A stretch of DNA of 64,000 bases from JBJHBP01 sp050485685 (GTDB lineage Bacteria > Pseudomonadota > Gammaproteobacteria > Steroidobacterales > Rariloculaceae), in contig JBJHBW010000007.1 in assembly GCA_050485685.1 (NCBI GenBank), forward strand, positions 58,096-122,095, given 5' to 3'. A program made the translations under genes and the position numbers. Below are positions 49,624 through 58,863 of the stretch, piece by piece. The notes beneath the pieces were generated by a model, which worked only from the letters and a program-made list of their open reading frames with translations, was not told the origin of the DNA and searched no databases. Position 1 is the first letter of the stretch; every line of letters starts with the position of its first letter.

Positions 49624-50823
49624 ATCAGTCACGCCTGGTTTGCCAACATATCCGACCGGTGCAACGTCGGGCGGGAGCAGCACCCGCACACTGCTGCCGC
49701 GACCGACGGTGCTGTCGACCAGAAAAGCGCCACCGTGCGCTCTGACAATAGCCATGGCAACGGCAAGCTCAAGACCGCGACGCGGAGTGCGCGTGGAAAA
49801 GAATGGGTCAAACATGCGCTGCTGAGTTTCCTCGTTCATGCCCGATCCATGATCGACGACCTCGAACCAGACCAGGCGACCGGGCTGCAATTGGCCTGCG
49901 GGAACTGCTTCCGCGAGCGACTCGGCATCGCAATCGACGGTGCCGCTGCGCACCGCAATGAATGGCTCGCGCTCCCCGACGGCTTCCACGGCGTTGCGCA
50001 TCAGCGCTTCGAGCAGCCAAGCCAGCTGGTCAACGTCGCCGCGCACGGAAGGAAGATCTGAAGTCAATTGCAGCTGAAGCTCAAGCTGAACAGGCAATGA
50101 GGATCTAAGGCGCTTCAGTGTGCGTGAAAGCGTCAGCGACAGATCCACCGACTCCATTCGCAACCCGCCACGCCCGGACAGCAGCAGCATCGTGCGACTG
50201 ATCGCGGCTGCGCTCTCTGCGGCGGCCAGTGCGTCACGCAACGCATCGGGTATGGCCATATCGGCCAGCTGCGAGTCTGTCGTGACCTGCTCGATCGAGA
50301 TCTCGAGATTCCCCAGCACTGCCGTCAGAAGATCATTGAACTCATGCGCAACACCGGCCGCCAGCAGACCGATGGCTTCAGCCCTGCGCGCCTCGTTCAG
50401 CTGCCGTTCGAGCGCACGCCGGCGCGCTTCCGACTGATGTCGGCTGGTCACATCACGAGCGACCACAGTCACGCCGGCATGCCCGCCAGCACCGTTGTCG
50501 ATACGACTGACCCGCGCCTCGAAGTGCATGGCACCGCCAGGCATCGGCAACGTGTATTCCACCGATTGCGGCGCGCCACTGATCTCCACCGCGGCGATCG
50601 CGGCTTCCAGCTTCATCAGCGCCGGCTGCGGAAAGCCGATCTGGTATATGGATCGTCCTACAAAATCTTCCGCCGGCACGAACAGCTCAGGCGCAGGGTT
50701 CTGGTGGTACTGGGTAAACACGCGCCTGTCATCGAGCACGAAGACCAGATCCGTCATCGAGGCGAGCAGAGACTCGAGCCGTGACTGGTTGCTGAAAACC
50801 GGCAATCGCTTGGCGTCAGGCAT
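49612..50823 (-). CDS. Soluble PAS-domain histidine kinase
   Basis: The 403-residue product has a PAS domain (about 15-130, LVFVLDDRRVFTQYHQNPAPELF), a coiled coil, a HisKA domain with AHEFNDLLTAVLGN, and an ATPase domain with DHGSGMNEETQQRMFDPFFSTRTP. The G2 box reads RRGLELAVAMAIV in place of the usual GTGLGLS, so ATP binding may be altered. ATG 50823 is preferred because GGAGGA lies 9 nt upstream; it abuts the alternative ATG 50832. No membrane segment or receiver is present. It starts 34 nt after the hybrid kinase on the same strand. Confidence 0.85.
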   Translation of the reverse strand: MPDAKRLPVFSNQSRLESLLASMTDLVFVLDDRRVFTQYHQNPAPELFVPAEDFVGRSIYQIGFPQPALMKLEAAIAAVEISGAPQSVEYTLPMPGGAMHFEARVSRIDNGAGGHAGVTVVARDVTSRHQSEARRRALERQLNEARRAEAIGLLAAGVAHEFNDLLTAVLGNLEISIEQVTTDSQLADMAIPDALRDALAAAESAAAISRTMLLLSGRGGLRMESVDLSLTLSRTLKRLRSSLPVQLELQLQLTSDLPSVRGDVDQLAWLLEALMRNAVEAVGEREPFIAVRSGTVDCDAESLAEAVPAGQLQPGRLVWFEVVDHGSGMNEETQQRMFDPFFSTRTPRRGLELAVAMAIVRAHGGAFLVDSTVGRGSSVRVLLPPDVAPVGYVGKPGVTDSSH

Positions 50824-50857
50824 GACCGTCATTCCTCCCCAGGTCGGGCAACAAGAG

Positions 50858-53800
50858 TCAGCGCCCCGACGAATCCAGAACCTCGCGTACTTTGAGCGCC
50901 AGATCCTGGCGACGATACGGCTTGCCGATCAGCTGCACACCACGGTCCAGGCGGCCATGATGCACGATGGCATTCTCGGAGTAGCCGGAGGTGAACAGTA
51001 CACGCATGGCGGGGTCCAGCTTGTGCGCCTCATCCGCCAGCTGTCGACCATTCATGCCGCCGGGCATGACGACGTCGGTAAACAACAGGTCGAAACGCTC
51101 GCCGTCCCGCAGCACCTCCAGCGCCTCCGGTCCGCTGCCCGCACCACGAACCTCATATCCGAGCTCATCCAGTTGCGACATCAGGTGTTCACGCACAAGC
51201 GCATCATCCTCGACAACCAGTATGCGTTCGCGGCCGCCTGTCACCATGAGCAGATCGTCTCCGTGATCGGCTGCAGGCGCATCGACGGTGTTTCTCGGCA
51301 GGTACAGTTTGACTGTCGTGCCTTCACCGGGCTCGGTGTAGATCTTTATGTGGCCTCCGGACTGCTTGGCGAAGCCGTAAACCATGCTCAGGCCCAATCC
51401 GCTGCCCTTGCCGACATCCTTGGTCGTGAAGAACGGCTCGAACGCGCGCTCGACAACTGAAGGCGTCATGCCCGTACCGGTATCGGAAACGGACACCATC
51501 ACATACTGGCCAGGCACTACATCATCGTGAGCCCTGGCGTAATTGCCGTCCAGTCTGGTATTTGCGGTTTCTATGGTCAGACAGCCGCCGTCCGGCATCG
51601 CGTCCCTGGCGTTGATCGCAAGGTTCAGCAATGCGACCTCCAGCTGCCCCGGATCCACATTGGCCACCCAGAGTCCGCCAGCCTGCACGATCTCTATGTC
51701 CACGAGCTCGGTCAGCGTACGTCGCAGCATGCCGTCCATGCCGCGAATCAGCCGATTGATGTCCACGGGGCGCGGGTCCAGTGCCTGGCGGCGCGCAAAC
51801 GCAAGCAGTCTCGCCGTGAGTTCTGCGCCACGCTCAGCCGCCGTGGCAGTCAGCTCAGCCAGCTGACGCAGCGAGGGCTGACCCTTGAGCTGATCCGCGA
51901 GCAGGTCTGAATTGCCAAGAATCACGGTCAGCAGATTGTTGAAGTCATGCGCCACGCCACCGGTGATCTGTCCCACCGCTTCCAGTTTCTGGGACTGTCG
52001 CAGGCGTTCATCCAGTTCGCGACGCTCGGTGATGTCGCGGAAGTACACGCCCAGCGCATCGGGCGCCGGATGCGCGCTGACCTCGAACCACTTCTCAAGG
52101 GGCGGGAAATACTCAACGAAGCGCACGGTTTCGCCGGTCTGCACGGCGTGTTCGTACTGCTGCTGGAAAATCGAACCCACGGCCTCGGGGAACTCGTCCC
52201 ACACCACCTTGCCAATGACTTCAGCGCGTGGACGGTTCAGCAGATTCTCGGCCTGAGTGTTCATGAACACGACACGCCATTGTCGATCCAGCGTCAGAAA
52301 ACCATCACTCATGCTTTCCAGCGTATCCAGCAGGCGGCCGGACAGCTGTTCGGTGCGATCACGCGCTTCGACCAGTTCCGTCACATCCTGGAATGCACCC
52401 TGCACAGCAACGATCTGTCCATGCTCATTGCGCACCGCTTCGCCTATCGCGCGCACCCAGGGCGAACGACCGTCCGTTGCGTTGAGCTGCAGGACTTCGT
52501 CGAACGGCTCCCCCTGTTGCGCGCACAATTCGAACGCCAGGCTTATCTGCTCACGACACTCCGGCGTGTAGAAGGCGATGGCCTGCTCCAGCGTCGGTGA
52601 GAAACCCTCAGGTTCACCGTGTATGGCGGCGGTTTCGGAAGTCCACGTGATCTTGAGAGGGTCCAGTGTCACGCGCCAGCCGCCCAGGTGCGCGACATTG
52701 CCCGCCAGCCGCAGCAGCCGGGTCGCTTCTGCCAGCCGCCGGTCGGCTTCCACGAGACCGGTAACGTCTTGAACGACGCCGCCCAGCACCCTGCCCCGTG
52801 GCGACTCGCTGAACTCGCCGGCTCCGCGCACGAACACGGTACGGCCATCTGCGGCCAGAACGCGGTGTTCGAAGGTGAAGATGGAGTCACCGCTTTCAAT
52901 GAATGCCTGATAACCGGCGAGCATCGCGGAGCGGTCGTCGGGATGCAGCAGCGCTACGTAGGCATCGAAATCGTTAGCGAAAGCTTCTTTCGGAACGCCG
53001 TAGATCTCATACACGTTATCCGACCAGGTGAGCGCGCCGGTACTCATGTCGAGCTGCCATATGCCAAGTCCCAGCAGACGCTTGGCCGCCCGCAGGTGCG
53101 CTTCCTGCTCCAGAAGCCGGCTGTTGATAGCCTTGAGTTCCTGCAGCCTGAGAACAAGGTCCAGCGCCAGCGGCGTGCTCGCGTCGTCCGACGCGCCCCA
53201 CGACAGCGGCGCCTGGTCCTTCACAGTCGGCTGCGATTGCGGCTGAAGTCGGGATTCTGCAGCGTCACCAACAAGGTGGGTGACATCCTCGACCCGATGA
53301 ATGATGAATGCCGGCTGTCCATCGCCGTCGGTGACCGGCGTGTTGACCGGACTCCAGTAGCGTTCCTCGAAGCCGCCACCCATGGACTCGGGCCGGGGTA
53401 TCGGGTAACGCTGCACAGCCATGACGTCGGCCATGCCGGATGCCCTGACGCGATCAAGAGAGACACGCAGATTTCGCGTGCCGTCGGCATCGGCGTCGTC
53501 AGGATTATCGGGAAAGACTTCGAACAGCCGTTTGCCGGTGATGTCCTCGCGCCGCGTCATTGTCGCGGCGAGATAGGCATCGCTGGCCGCGACAATCTCA
53601 TAGTTGTCCGCTCTCAGAACCAGAAACTTGCCAGGCACCGCCTCGAACAGCGACCGAAAGTGGCGAGCCGCCGCCTCCGCGTCCTGACGCGATTCCCGCT
53701 CGCGTTGCAGCAGAGCCTCACGTTCGGTTTCCAGCTTCACAAGCCGGGTGACATCTCTCGCCGCGGCGAGTACAGCGACGCGGCCGTCGAACTCGGTCGC

Positions 53801-54097
53801 ACTCCAGCGTATGTCGGCATGTACCAGTTCTCCGGACCGGCTGGTCAGCCGCCAGGTGCCGGCAGGCAGAAAACCGAAATTCAGCTGACCCAGGGTGTGC
53901 AGCAGCCGTGGCACATCTTCGGCCGGCCGGAGATCGGCGATCGTCAGGCGGAGAAACTCCTGACGGGTATATCCCAGCCATCGCAGCGCGACGTCATTGA
54001 CCTCCATGCACTGCAGCGAGTCGCGATCGAACAGCCACATCGGGTCCGGGTGATTCGCGAAAAAGAAAGCCGGATCCACCCGCCTGCCGAAATCCAT
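50858..54097 (-). CDS. Soluble hybrid histidine kinase with multiple PAS domains and a receiver
   Basis: The 1,079-residue product has about five PAS domains over residues 1-700 (first: FFANHPDPMWLFDRDSLQCMEV; last: SMSDGFLTLDRQWRVVFMNTQAENL). The HisKA domain has AHDFNNLLTVILGN (His near 716), the ATPase domain has NLAINARDAMP and GSGLGLSMVYGF, and a receiver at about 955-1075 has VVEDD, the phospho-acceptor Asp near 1006 (FTDVVMPGG) and GKPY. There is no membrane segment, so it senses cytoplasmic signals. It lies upstream of the second PAS kinase in a two-gene unit with no dedicated regulator nearby. Confidence 0.9.
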   Translation of the reverse strand: MDFGRRVDPAFFFANHPDPMWLFDRDSLQCMEVNDVALRWLGYTRQEFLRLTIADLRPAEDVPRLLHTLGQLNFGFLPAGTWRLTSRSGELVHADIRWSATEFDGRVAVLAAARDVTRLVKLETEREALLQRERESRQDAEAAARHFRSLFEAVPGKFLVLRADNYEIVAASDAYLAATMTRREDITGKRLFEVFPDNPDDADADGTRNLRVSLDRVRASGMADVMAVQRYPIPRPESMGGGFEERYWSPVNTPVTDGDGQPAFIIHRVEDVTHLVGDAAESRLQPQSQPTVKDQAPLSWGASDDASTPLALDLVLRLQELKAINSRLLEQEAHLRAAKRLLGLGIWQLDMSTGALTWSDNVYEIYGVPKEAFANDFDAYVALLHPDDRSAMLAGYQAFIESGDSIFTFEHRVLAADGRTVFVRGAGEFSESPRGRVLGGVVQDVTGLVEADRRLAEATRLLRLAGNVAHLGGWRVTLDPLKITWTSETAAIHGEPEGFSPTLEQAIAFYTPECREQISLAFELCAQQGEPFDEVLQLNATDGRSPWVRAIGEAVRNEHGQIVAVQGAFQDVTELVEARDRTEQLSGRLLDTLESMSDGFLTLDRQWRVVFMNTQAENLLNRPRAEVIGKVVWDEFPEAVGSIFQQQYEHAVQTGETVRFVEYFPPLEKWFEVSAHPAPDALGVYFRDITERRELDERLRQSQKLEAVGQITGGVAHDFNNLLTVILGNSDLLADQLKGQPSLRQLAELTATAAERGAELTARLLAFARRQALDPRPVDINRLIRGMDGMLRRTLTELVDIEIVQAGGLWVANVDPGQLEVALLNLAINARDAMPDGGCLTIETANTRLDGNYARAHDDVVPGQYVMVSVSDTGTGMTPSVVERAFEPFFTTKDVGKGSGLGLSMVYGFAKQSGGHIKIYTEPGEGTTVKLYLPRNTVDAPAADHGDDLLMVTGGRERILVVEDDALVREHLMSQLDELGYEVRGAGSGPEALEVLRDGERFDLLFTDVVMPGGMNGRQLADEAHKLDPAMRVLFTSGYSENAIVHHGRLDRGVQLIGKPYRRQDLALKVREVLDSSGR

Positions 54098-54202
54098 AAT
54101 GCAGCCCCCTGCTCCTCAGCCAGTTACAGAACTTGCTGGAAATGCTGTAACCGGAATGATTGTACGCATATGCAACCAACCGTGCGGCGACCAGACGGCA
54201 TA

Positions 54203-55594
54203 ATGAACGCAACAGGGATGTGTACAGGTCATCAGGCCGTGGCAGCAGAAAACGAAAACAGCCCGCTGGCGCTCAGCGAGAAACTGTTCGCCGGCAGGAC
54301 ACTGGATCGCGTCTACACGGCCCTGGTGAACGAAGAGGACACCCGGGTCTGCAAGGACATAGACGAGCGGGCCTGCCGAGTGGTGCCGGGCAATTTTATC
54401 CTGCAGGTGACGACGCAGTTCTTCACCAAGCTCGGTGACGCGATTGCCAACCCCAAGACCGTACTCGCCTGGCTGCTGAGCGCACTGTCAGCACCGGGGG
54501 TGTTCACCGCCTTCCTCGTACCGCTGAGAGAGTCCGGATCCATGCTGCCGCAGCTGCTGATCGCGGCCAGGGTGCGCGCGCTGGCAATACGCAAGTGGAC
54601 CTTCGTCACAGGCTGCGTGCTGCAGGCGGTGGCGGTATTCGCGATGGCCCTGGTTGCACTGACCCTGACCGGCACCGCAGCCGGGCTGGCGCTGCTCGGT
54701 GCACTGGTCGTGTTCAGCCTCGCGCGCGGGCTGTGCTCGGTGGCCAGCAAAGATGTACTGGGCAAGACCGTCCCCAAATCCCGGCGCGGTCGCGTCAGCG
54801 GCTGGGCGGCGACGCTGGCGGGCCTGGTCACGGTGGCGGTGGGCGTGCTGCTGCTGCTCGGCACTCCGGAACCCGGCAGCGTGGCTGCTTTCGTGGTGCT
54901 GCTCGCCGCCGCGGGCCTGATGTGGCTGGTCGCGGGCGGCGTTTACGCGCTGATTCGCGAGTTCCCGGGCGAAACGGAGGGTGGCGGCAACGCGATCAGC
55001 TCCGCGCTGCAGCGTCTGAACCTGCTGCGTTCGGATGCACCGTTTCGCAACTTCGTTCTGGCGCGATCGCTGCTGCTGTGCTCGGCCCTGAGCGCGCCAT
55101 TCTTCATCATGCTCGCCCATGAAAACACCGAGGGCGCGCTGCTGGTGCTCGGTCTGTTCGTGATTGCCGACGGCCTGGCGTCGCTGCTGTCGGCGCCTTT
55201 CTGGGGCCGCTTCGCCGACATTTCCAGTCGCAGGGTCATGATTATCGCCGGTGTCTGGGCTGCGCTCACCGGTATCTCGCTGGCAAGCCTCACGGCCTGG
55301 TCTGCACCGCTGGCCGCAGCTACGTGGGTATACCCGGCCTTTTACTTCCTGCTCGCGATCGCGCATTCCGGCGTGCGGCTTGGCCGCAAGACCTATGTGG
55401 TGGACCTGGCGAGCGGAAACCGGCGCACCGACTACGTCGCCGTGAGCAACACGGTGATCGGCGCGGTGCTGCTGCTGGCCGGGTCGGTCGGTGCCTTGAC
55501 CACCGTCATGCCCACCGGTGGCGTGATCGTGCTGCTGGCAGGCATGGGACTGGCCGGCGCCGTGCTCAGCGCGCGGCTGCCCGAAGTGACCTGA
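54203..55594 (+). CDS. MFS transporter
   Basis: The product (463 residues from ATG 54203) has about 90 polar N-terminal residues with conserved-looking FILQVTTQFFTKLGDAIANP and then about 12 hydrophobic segments. A loop motif KSRRGRVSGWAAT lies between segments as expected for MFS carriers, and FWGRFADISSRRVMI gives the second-half repeat. No substrate can be assigned. The frame is open for 1.5 kb upstream, antisense to the hybrid kinase, which is not coding. Starts at 54218 and 54239 are also possible, as the Shine-Dalgarno support is weak for all. Confidence 0.82.
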   Translation: MNATGMCTGHQAVAAENENSPLALSEKLFAGRTLDRVYTALVNEEDTRVCKDIDERACRVVPGNFILQVTTQFFTKLGDAIANPKTVLAWLLSALSAPGVFTAFLVPLRESGSMLPQLLIAARVRALAIRKWTFVTGCVLQAVAVFAMALVALTLTGTAAGLALLGALVVFSLARGLCSVASKDVLGKTVPKSRRGRVSGWAATLAGLVTVAVGVLLLLGTPEPGSVAAFVVLLAAAGLMWLVAGGVYALIREFPGETEGGGNAISSALQRLNLLRSDAPFRNFVLARSLLLCSALSAPFFIMLAHENTEGALLVLGLFVIADGLASLLSAPFWGRFADISSRRVMIIAGVWAALTGISLASLTAWSAPLAAATWVYPAFYFLLAIAHSGVRLGRKTYVVDLASGNRRTDYVAVSNTVIGAVLLLAGSVGALTTVMPTGGVIVLLAGMGLAGAVLSARLPEVT

Positions 55595-55675
55595 CCTGGC
55601 AGGCCCGAACCCGTTGGCCGGGTTGTCCGGCGCTTGATCGCAGCACGGGAACATGGACACTCTGAGCGAAGGCAG

Positions 55676-56359
55676 ATGGAAGAACGCGACCCGCCCCAGA
55701 TTCGACTGACCGGCGTCAGCAAGCGCTACGGCGGGCAGTTTGTGCTGCAGGACACCAGTCTGAGCATAGAAGCCGGCGAACTTGTCGTTATCGTCGGACG
55801 CAGCGGCTCCGGCAAATCCACCCTGCTGAAGCTGATCGGCGCCATGGATCGACCATCCGGTGGAGAAGTCCATGTGCTGGGTCAACGACTGGACTCGCTG
55901 GGAGAGCACGAGCTGTCCCTGTTGCGACGTCGCTCCATCGGGTTTGTATTCCAGTTCTTCAACCTGCTGCCCACGCTGACAGCCGTTGAAAACGTCTCGC
56001 TGCCGCTGGCGATGAATGGTCTGGACACCGACCACGCGAGCGAACGTGCGCGTGGTCTGCTGGAACGATTCGGCGTAGCCGCCTGCGCGGATCGTTTCCC
56101 CGAGGAACTGTCGGGTGGAGAGCAGCAACGTGTCGCCATCGCGCGCGCGATCATCCATGAACCGCCGCTGATCATCGCCGATGAACCCACCGGCAATCTG
56201 GACCTGGATACCGCACAGGATGTGCTGGCACTGCTGGATCGCACCTGTCGCCAGCACGGCACGACCTTGATCATGGCCACCCACAGTCGCGAAGTCATGG
56301 GCATTGCTGATCGCGTGCTGACCATACGCGACGCCCGCATCACCGAAGCAGTAGCGTGA
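55676..56359 (+). CDS. ABC transporter ATPase of the LolD/MacB type (Att-like)
   Basis: The 227-residue product has Walker A GRSGSGKST, the signature LSGGEQQRVAIARA, Walker B LIIADEPTGNLD and the switch His in MATHSREV. It belongs to the group that drives FtsX/LolE-type permeases by mechanotransmission. The permease gene overlaps it by 4 nt and a CrtC/AttH-like lipoprotein gene follows, so the trio resembles AttE-AttFG-AttH systems. ATG 55676 is placed close to the start of homology. No transport substrate is known from sequence. Confidence 0.88.
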   Translation: MEERDPPQIRLTGVSKRYGGQFVLQDTSLSIEAGELVVIVGRSGSGKSTLLKLIGAMDRPSGGEVHVLGQRLDSLGEHELSLLRRRSIGFVFQFFNLLPTLTAVENVSLPLAMNGLDTDHASERARGLLERFGVAACADRFPEELSGGEQQRVAIARAIIHEPPLIIADEPTGNLDLDTAQDVLALLDRTCRQHGTTLIMATHSREVMGIADRVLTIRDARITEAVA

Positions 56360-58863
56360 ACCGACTGCTCGCCAATGCCAGCTGGCGCTTCTACGCACGC
56401 CACCCGTGGCAACTCGCGCTGGCCATCTGCGGCGTCGCGCTTGGGGTTGCAGTGTATGTGGGTGTGGACGTCGCGAACGACAGCGCGCGGCGCGCATTCG
56501 CCCAGTCGGCCGACATCGTGCTCGGGGAAACCACGCATCGGCTGTTGCCGGCAGGCGGCGACCTGCCCGAAAACATCTACACACAACTGGTCACCGAACA
56601 GGGGCTGCAGCTGGCAGCACCCGTGATCGAAGCGGAACTGCGGCTGGCGCACGCGCCGGGCCGGCGATTCACGCTTCTGGGAATTGATCCGCTGGCCGAA
56701 GGGGCATTTCGTGGCTATGCGGGCTTCATTCCTGACGCGGACGCTGACTTTGAGCGTCTGATTGTGGAGCCGGGCACCGTACTCGCCCCACGTACGGAGC
56801 TGCTGTCAGCGCTGCAGCCGGGCACGATGTTCAGTGTGATCATTGACGGCAGGCCCGCATCCGTCGAGCTGGCCGGCTTCATCGCCGAGGGCGCTGCAGG
56901 GTCCGGAGGCGAACCGCCGTTCGTGGCCGATATCGCGACCGCACAGGAGCTCACCGGTCGCGCGGGACTCATCAGCCGCATCGACCTGATTCTCGATGAC
57001 CAGGCGGCGGCACAACTTGCGCAACAGCTTCCGGCCGGCAGCGTGCTGGTCCCGGCAAGCTCAGAGACTGACGCCTTTGCCGACCTCACTCGTGCCTTTC
57101 ATATCAATCTGCAGGCACTGGGCCTGCTTGCTCTGGTAGTGGGCGTTTTTCTGATCTACGCGACGATGTCGTTTGCCATCGTGCAACGCCGCGAGCAGTT
57201 CGGTGTCCTGCGTGCTCTGGGCATCGCGAGGGGCGAGTTGCTGGGCGGCGTGCTGATCGAAGCGGCAGTGATCGGCGCGATCGCCACGGCGGTCGGCCTG
57301 GTACTGGGCCATCTGCTCGCCCTGGGACTGGTGAGTCTGATGCTGGGCACGCTGGCAGACCTGTACTTCAGCACCGCTGTCACACCGGCGCCTCCCTCGA
57401 TGACTGCGTATCTCACCGGCGCGGCACTTGGCGTTCTCGGCACCGTACTCGCATCACTGGCGCCTGCCGCGGAAGCGGCGGCGGCGGCGCCGGACACGGC
57501 GATGCGACGATCGGCACTGGAACGAATCATGCGCTCGCGAAGTCGCGGCGGTCTCGTCGCGGCAGCGATCTCACTGGCAATCGCTGCCAACTTGCTGATG
57601 CTGGGACCCGCCACGCTGACGGTTGGTTTTGGCGCACTGTTCTTCATTCTGACAGCGGGTGCCGCGCTGACCCCTGCGGCAACGGCGAGCCTGATGACCC
57701 TGCTGTCCGTTCCCGCGCGTCGCCTGTTCGGCCTGAACGGCGTGATGGTCGTGCGCGGCGTAACCGCTTCGTTAAGTCGTACGGGCGTCGCAACTGCGGC
57801 GCTTGCCGTGGCAGTGGCCGCGGTTGTCGGGGTGGGACTGATGATCGCCAGCTTTCGCGTGAGTCTGGTAGCGTGGCTGGATGCCACGCTGGCAGCGGAT
57901 CTGTATGTCAGCTATCCGGCCAATGGCGCTTCAGATGGCTTCAGCGACGAGGACATTGCATCGCTGCTGGCGCTGCAAGGCGTTTCTGCGGTCAGTCCAT
58001 CGCGATTCCTGCAGCTGCCAACGCCTCATGGCGAGGTATCGGTCCGCGCACTGGCACCGGGCACGCCCGGCTGGGGCATCACATTGATGGGTGGTGACCC
58101 GGAAAGCGCTGTTGCAGCGCTTGAGCGCGGCGAGGCGGTGATCGTCACAGAACCATTGGCCTGGCGCTGGAATCTTGCGGTGAATGACACGCTGGAACTC
58201 ACACTGCCCGACGGGCCGCACCGCTTCACAATCGCCGGCATCTCCCGCGACTACAATACCGGCGGCGGCATCGTCATGGCCTCACTACCGCGGCTGCAGC
58301 AGCACTGGGAGACGTTGCGGCCTGCCACGGCAGGTCTGCACCTGGAACGGGGCATAGACCCGGATACTCTGGCCGACGCGGTTCGCCGGCGCATGCCCGG
58401 TGTGGCGGTGCGCTCAACGCACACACTTCGCGACATTTCACTGCAGGTATTCGACCGCACGTTCACGATCACCGAAGTGTTACGCATTCTTGCCGGCCTG
58501 ATCGCCTTCCTGGGCGTACTCAGCGCACTGCTGGCCATTCAGCTGGAGCGCCTGCGCGAGCTGTCGGTGATGCGGTCCATCGGTTTCACCCCGGGGGAAC
58601 TCGCCCGTCAGGTACTTTCGCAGACCGCGCTTCTGGGACTGGCCGCCGGCCTGATTGCGCTTCCGCTGGGCACTGCGCTGTCCCTGTTCCTGACACAGGT
58701 GATCAACAGACGCTCATTCGGCTGGACCATGGATTTCATCATCACGCCGGGCCCACTGATCGGGGCAGTCGCGCTGGCGGTGGGCGCCGCTCTGTTGGCC
58801 GGTCTGTACCCGGCAAGGCGTGCCGCGGTGACCGAAGCGGCAAAGGCCCTGCATGATGAGTAG
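56356..58863 (+). CDS. FtsX-family ABC permease with two fused modules
   Basis: The 835-residue product has an N-terminal membrane segment (about 15-35), a periplasmic domain, then a first FtsX core (about 250-360, SFAIVQRREQFGVLRALGIARGELL), a middle set of hydrophobic segments, a second periplasmic region and a second FtsX core (about 715-835, QLERLRELSVMRSIGFTPGEL). Each half matches one LolC/LolE-like permease, so this is a fusion of what in other systems are two genes. Start GTG 56356 overlaps the ATPase stop. The lipoprotein gene overlaps its 3' end by 11 nt. Confidence 0.9.
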   Translation: MNRLLANASWRFYARHPWQLALAICGVALGVAVYVGVDVANDSARRAFAQSADIVLGETTHRLLPAGGDLPENIYTQLVTEQGLQLAAPVIEAELRLAHAPGRRFTLLGIDPLAEGAFRGYAGFIPDADADFERLIVEPGTVLAPRTELLSALQPGTMFSVIIDGRPASVELAGFIAEGAAGSGGEPPFVADIATAQELTGRAGLISRIDLILDDQAAAQLAQQLPAGSVLVPASSETDAFADLTRAFHINLQALGLLALVVGVFLIYATMSFAIVQRREQFGVLRALGIARGELLGGVLIEAAVIGAIATAVGLVLGHLLALGLVSLMLGTLADLYFSTAVTPAPPSMTAYLTGAALGVLGTVLASLAPAAEAAAAAPDTAMRRSALERIMRSRSRGGLVAAAISLAIAANLLMLGPATLTVGFGALFFILTAGAALTPAATASLMTLLSVPARRLFGLNGVMVVRGVTASLSRTGVATAALAVAVAAVVGVGLMIASFRVSLVAWLDATLAADLYVSYPANGASDGFSDEDIASLLALQGVSAVSPSRFLQLPTPHGEVSVRALAPGTPGWGITLMGGDPESAVAALERGEAVIVTEPLAWRWNLAVNDTLELTLPDGPHRFTIAGISRDYNTGGGIVMASLPRLQQHWETLRPATAGLHLERGIDPDTLADAVRRRMPGVAVRSTHTLRDISLQVFDRTFTITEVLRILAGLIAFLGVLSALLAIQLERLRELSVMRSIGFTPGELARQVLSQTALLGLAAGLIALPLGTALSLFLTQVINRRSFGWTMDFIITPGPLIGAVALAVGAALLAGLYPARRAAVTEAAKALHDE

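Noticed and set aside
52619..54202. 1.5-kb upstream extension of the MFS transporter frame
   Set aside because: It is antisense to the PAS domains of the hybrid kinase and shows no transporter or other domain; the transporter starts near 54203.
54488..56584. 698-codon minus-strand frame opposite the MFS and ABC genes
   Set aside because: Shadow of conserved plus-strand coding sequence, rich in Arg, Gln and His, no recognisable domain.
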